Shown piece by piece: positions 29,784 to 32,026 of a stretch of 32,026 nucleotides of DNA. Both the position numbers and the translations under genes were made by a program. The number at the start of each line of letters is the position of its first letter. Position 1 is the stretch's first letter. The DNA comes from Flammeovirgaceae bacterium. GTDB lineage: Bacteria; Bacteroidota; Bacteroidia; Cytophagales; Cyclobacteriaceae. Location: contig JAJTGQ010000016.1 in assembly GCA_021299455.1 (NCBI GenBank), positions 1-32,026 of the forward strand, written 5' to 3'. The notes under the pieces were generated by a model. That model ran no database searches. It saw nothing but the letters and a program-made list of their open reading frames with translations, and was not told the DNA's origin.

Positions 29784-32026
29784 ATGCGTTTCCTCTTCGT
29801 TTTCTTATCGCTATTGCCCTTTTTATCAATCGCACAGAACCAAGATTCTTTACAGCAGGTGTTTTACAAAACCGCCCTGGAGAATTTAAAAAAAGGGAAT
29901 TATCAGGAGGCTTCCGTTCAATTTTCACAGTTAATTACAACCGGTTTTAGCAATAAAGAAGTGTTTGCTAAACGGGGAATTGCACACTTCCAATTGGGTG
30001 AATTCGAAACCGCGAAGGCAGATTTTGACGAAGCCGTAAAACTGCGGGTCAACACCGGAGAAGTTTTTCAGTTTCGCGGAAATACGAGATACAAACTGGA
30101 AGATTTCCAAGGGTGCATTTCAGATTTAGAAAAAGCCATTCAACTAGGCGTTAACCAGTTTGAGACGTTTGCCAACCTTGGCAACGCCAAGTTTCGCGTT
30201 GAAAACTATAAAGAAGCGATTACCAACTATGACAAAGCATTTGCTACCGGCAAAAAAGACTATGTGCTTTTTAACAATAGAGGAAAAGCAAAAGTCACAT
30301 TAAAGGATTTCACGGGTGCGCTAAGCGATTTTGATGAGGCGCTGAAGTTAAAACCAGACTATGACAAAGCATTGGAAAACCGAGCCCATACAAGATTCGA
30401 ACTAAAGGACTGGAAAGGAGCCATATCTGATTTTGAGAGAATCATTGCTGCGGGCCGTAGCGATGAAAGTATCTTTCAGCAAATTGGAACCGCCAAATTC
30501 AACCTTGGCGACTTCAAAGGGTGTGCTGAAGCTCTCAACAAAGTGGTATCAAAGGGAGTCAAGGACAAAGAGGTGTTTCGCGAGTTAGGCATTAGTTTAG
30601 GAAAACTGAAAGACTATCAAGGAAGCGCCAATGCGCTTGCTGCGGCCGTTTCACTGGGTGTAAGTGACAAAGAAGTATTCGAACAGCTGGGCACGGCACA
30701 ATACTTCACAAAAGATGACAAAGGTGCTATTGAATCCTTAAGTCGTGCAATTGGTTTGGGTGTGGCTACCAAAGAAGCCTATCTCTACAAAGGCAATTCA
30801 GAATTCAACTTGAAGGCTGTTGACAATGCCATAGTCGATTTAGAAAAAGCCATCGCATTAGGTGCCATCGATTTTGATGCATTTAAAAACGTTGCTGATG
30901 CCAAATTCTTAAAGAATGATTTCGCAAACGCTATTAAGTTTTACGACAAGGCTGCAACATTCCCCGTTGCCGATGCAGTCGTTTTTAACAACCGTGGAAA
31001 AGCGAAGTTTAACCTCGGTGATGTGAAGGGCTCGCTGCCTGATTTCGACAAAGCGATCTCACTTAAAGCTGATTACACAAAGGCTTTGTTAAATCGTGGA
31101 ACTGTTAGATTCAATCTGGCAAATTATCAGGGAGCGGTAGAGGATCTTGAAAAAGCAAAGAGTAGCGGAGATGCATCCGCTGAACTTCAGAAAATGCTGG
31201 GCATTTCAAAATATATTCTCAACGACAAGGCTGGTGCAAAGACGTCACTGGAAAGTGCCGTAAAATCTGGATTGAAAGATGGAAAAGTAAATCTTTATCT
31301 AGGTTACCTGCAATACGATGCTAAAGAGTGGAAGCCTGCTATTGACGCGCTAACAGCAGCTGAAGTCAGTGGCGAAAAAGAAGCAGGTCTTTATGAGAAA
31401 AGAGGGAAGGCAAATTTCCAGACGCAAGACTTTACAAGTTCGATAACTGATTTAGAAAAAGTAGCACAAAAGGGAGCACCCGATGTAGCAACGCTTGAAT
31501 TTTTGGGACTTGCCTACATGCAGCAACAAAAAAACATAGAAGGGTTGCTCAATCTTGAAAAGGCATCGATCGCTGGAAGTAAGAACAAGGACGTTTATTT
31601 CCAAGTTGGCAATGGGCGCTTCAAAGAGAAAAACTATAGAGGTGCGATAGATGCCTACGACAAAGCCATTTCCTTTGGAGCCTCCGATGAGATCGTGTTC
31701 AACAACCGTGGCAAAGCCAAACTAAATTTGAATTTAGTCAACGAGTCGCTAGCGGATTTTGACAAATCCCTTCAAATCAAAGCAAACTATCCCCAAGCTC
31801 TTAAAAACAGAGCGGCTGTGAACTTTCAATTAAAAGATTGGAACAAGGTAGTTGCAGATCTTACCATTGTCGCAGCCGCAGGTGCTGCGAATGTGGAGGA
31901 CTTCGCCCTTCTCGGGCTGGCGCGCTTTGAACAAAAAGACTACAAAACTGCGATCGATGATTTATCCAAGTCCGTAGAAGGTCGCGAAAAAGATCAATCT
32001 ACTAATCCGATTGTCAAACAAGCCTA
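29784..32026 (+). CDS. Very long secreted TPR-repeat protein (3' end outside window)
   Basis: The ATG at 29784 opens a frame with no stop to the window end, giving at least 747 residues. A signal peptide (residues 1-18, VFLSLLPFLSIAQ) is followed by continuous 34-residue tetratricopeptide repeats, for example RGKAKFNLGDVKGSLPDFDK. The motif FNNRGKAK occurs at residues 163, 401 and 639, exactly 238 residues (seven TPRs, 714 nt) apart each time. Neighbouring repeats match in phase, so the array grew by duplicating seven-repeat blocks. TPR arrays bind other proteins, and export suggests a periplasmic or outer-membrane scaffold role. C-terminal domains are not visible, so no function can be given. 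Confidence 0.9.
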   Translation, partial: MRFLFVFLSLLPFLSIAQNQDSLQQVFYKTALENLKKGNYQEASVQFSQLITTGFSNKEVFAKRGIAHFQLGEFETAKADFDEAVKLRVNTGEVFQFRGNTRYKLEDFQGCISDLEKAIQLGVNQFETFANLGNAKFRVENYKEAITNYDKAFATGKKDYVLFNNRGKAKVTLKDFTGALSDFDEALKLKPDYDKALENRAHTRFELKDWKGAISDFERIIAAGRSDESIFQQIGTAKFNLGDFKGCAEALNKVVSKGVKDKEVFRELGISLGKLKDYQGSANALAAAVSLGVSDKEVFEQLGTAQYFTKDDKGAIESLSRAIGLGVATKEAYLYKGNSEFNLKAVDNAIVDLEKAIALGAIDFDAFKNVADAKFLKNDFANAIKFYDKAATFPVADAVVFNNRGKAKFNLGDVKGSLPDFDKAISLKADYTKALLNRGTVRFNLANYQGAVEDLEKAKSSGDASAELQKMLGISKYILNDKAGAKTSLESAVKSGLKDGKVNLYLGYLQYDAKEWKPAIDALTAAEVSGEKEAGLYEKRGKANFQTQDFTSSITDLEKVAQKGAPDVATLEFLGLAYMQQQKNIEGLLNLEKASIAGSKNKDVYFQVGNGRFKEKNYRGAIDAYDKAISFGASDEIVFNNRGKAKLNLNLVNESLADFDKSLQIKANYPQALKNRAAVNFQLKDWNKVVADLTIVAAAGAANVEDFALLGLARFEQKDYKTAIDDLSKSVEGREKDQSTNPIVKQA

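Noticed and set aside
29732-29950. 72-aa ORF overlapping the start of the TPR gene
   Set aside because: It lies in a different frame from the strongly repeat-bearing TPR protein with its signal peptide, so it is a shadow.

Overview
The window looks like chromosome of a Bacteroidota bacterium, most likely a member of the Cytophagales. Supporting signs are promoters of the TAnnTTTG (-7) type, a bacillithiol-linked YtxJ protein, paired periplasmic M16 peptidases, TonB proteins, a free-standing SusC-like plug protein and a peptide deformylase and GlmM of Bacteroidota type. Base composition is moderate and few starts have a clear Shine-Dalgarno, as usual in this phylum. There are no rRNA genes, insertion sequences, prophage genes or CRISPR arrays.

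Layout. 1-1865: end of an unrecognised gene, YtxJ, OsmC and a secreted or barrel-like protein. 1960-3437: two tandem tonB paralogs, ended by a terminator shared with a convergent 2-oxoglutarate oxygenase/ChrA pair (3485-5659). 5785-9372: Tat-exported superoxide dismutase, then a catalytic/non-catalytic M16 peptidase pair and a strong terminator. 9431-14836 (minus strand): threonine aldolase, rarA, a vWA membrane protein and a higBA toxin-antitoxin module. The 3' end of the vWA gene is present twice, once on each side of higBA. 14939-17154: a Cys-less alkyltransferase-like protein, a divergent Ig-like secreted protein and tRNA-Ser(UGA) with a textbook promoter and terminator. 17173-20387: DUF2214 protein, LpxL-like acyltransferase, aminotransferase and peptide deformylase. 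20440-23293 (minus strand): mazG, then hipB-hipS-hipT, then ruvX and def. 23547-28649: small Cys-rich membrane protein, glmM, cysteine desulfurase, CoA-transferase and a DUF2520 protein. 28690-32026: plug-only secreted protein, two tiny paralogous membrane proteins and a giant TPR protein cut by the window edge.

How the genes work together. Most genes are housekeeping (cell-wall precursor GlmM, RuvX and RarA, def, MazG) or envelope and stress functions (SOD, OsmC, YtxJ, TonB, M16). Two toxin-antitoxin modules are embedded among them. One is a three-gene HipBST-type kinase system with an array of near-identical palindromic operators. The other is HigBA, which sits between two copies of its neighbour's 3' end. 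These two loci, the 714-bp super-repeat in the TPR gene and the pair of about 40-residue membrane proteins are the most notable content.
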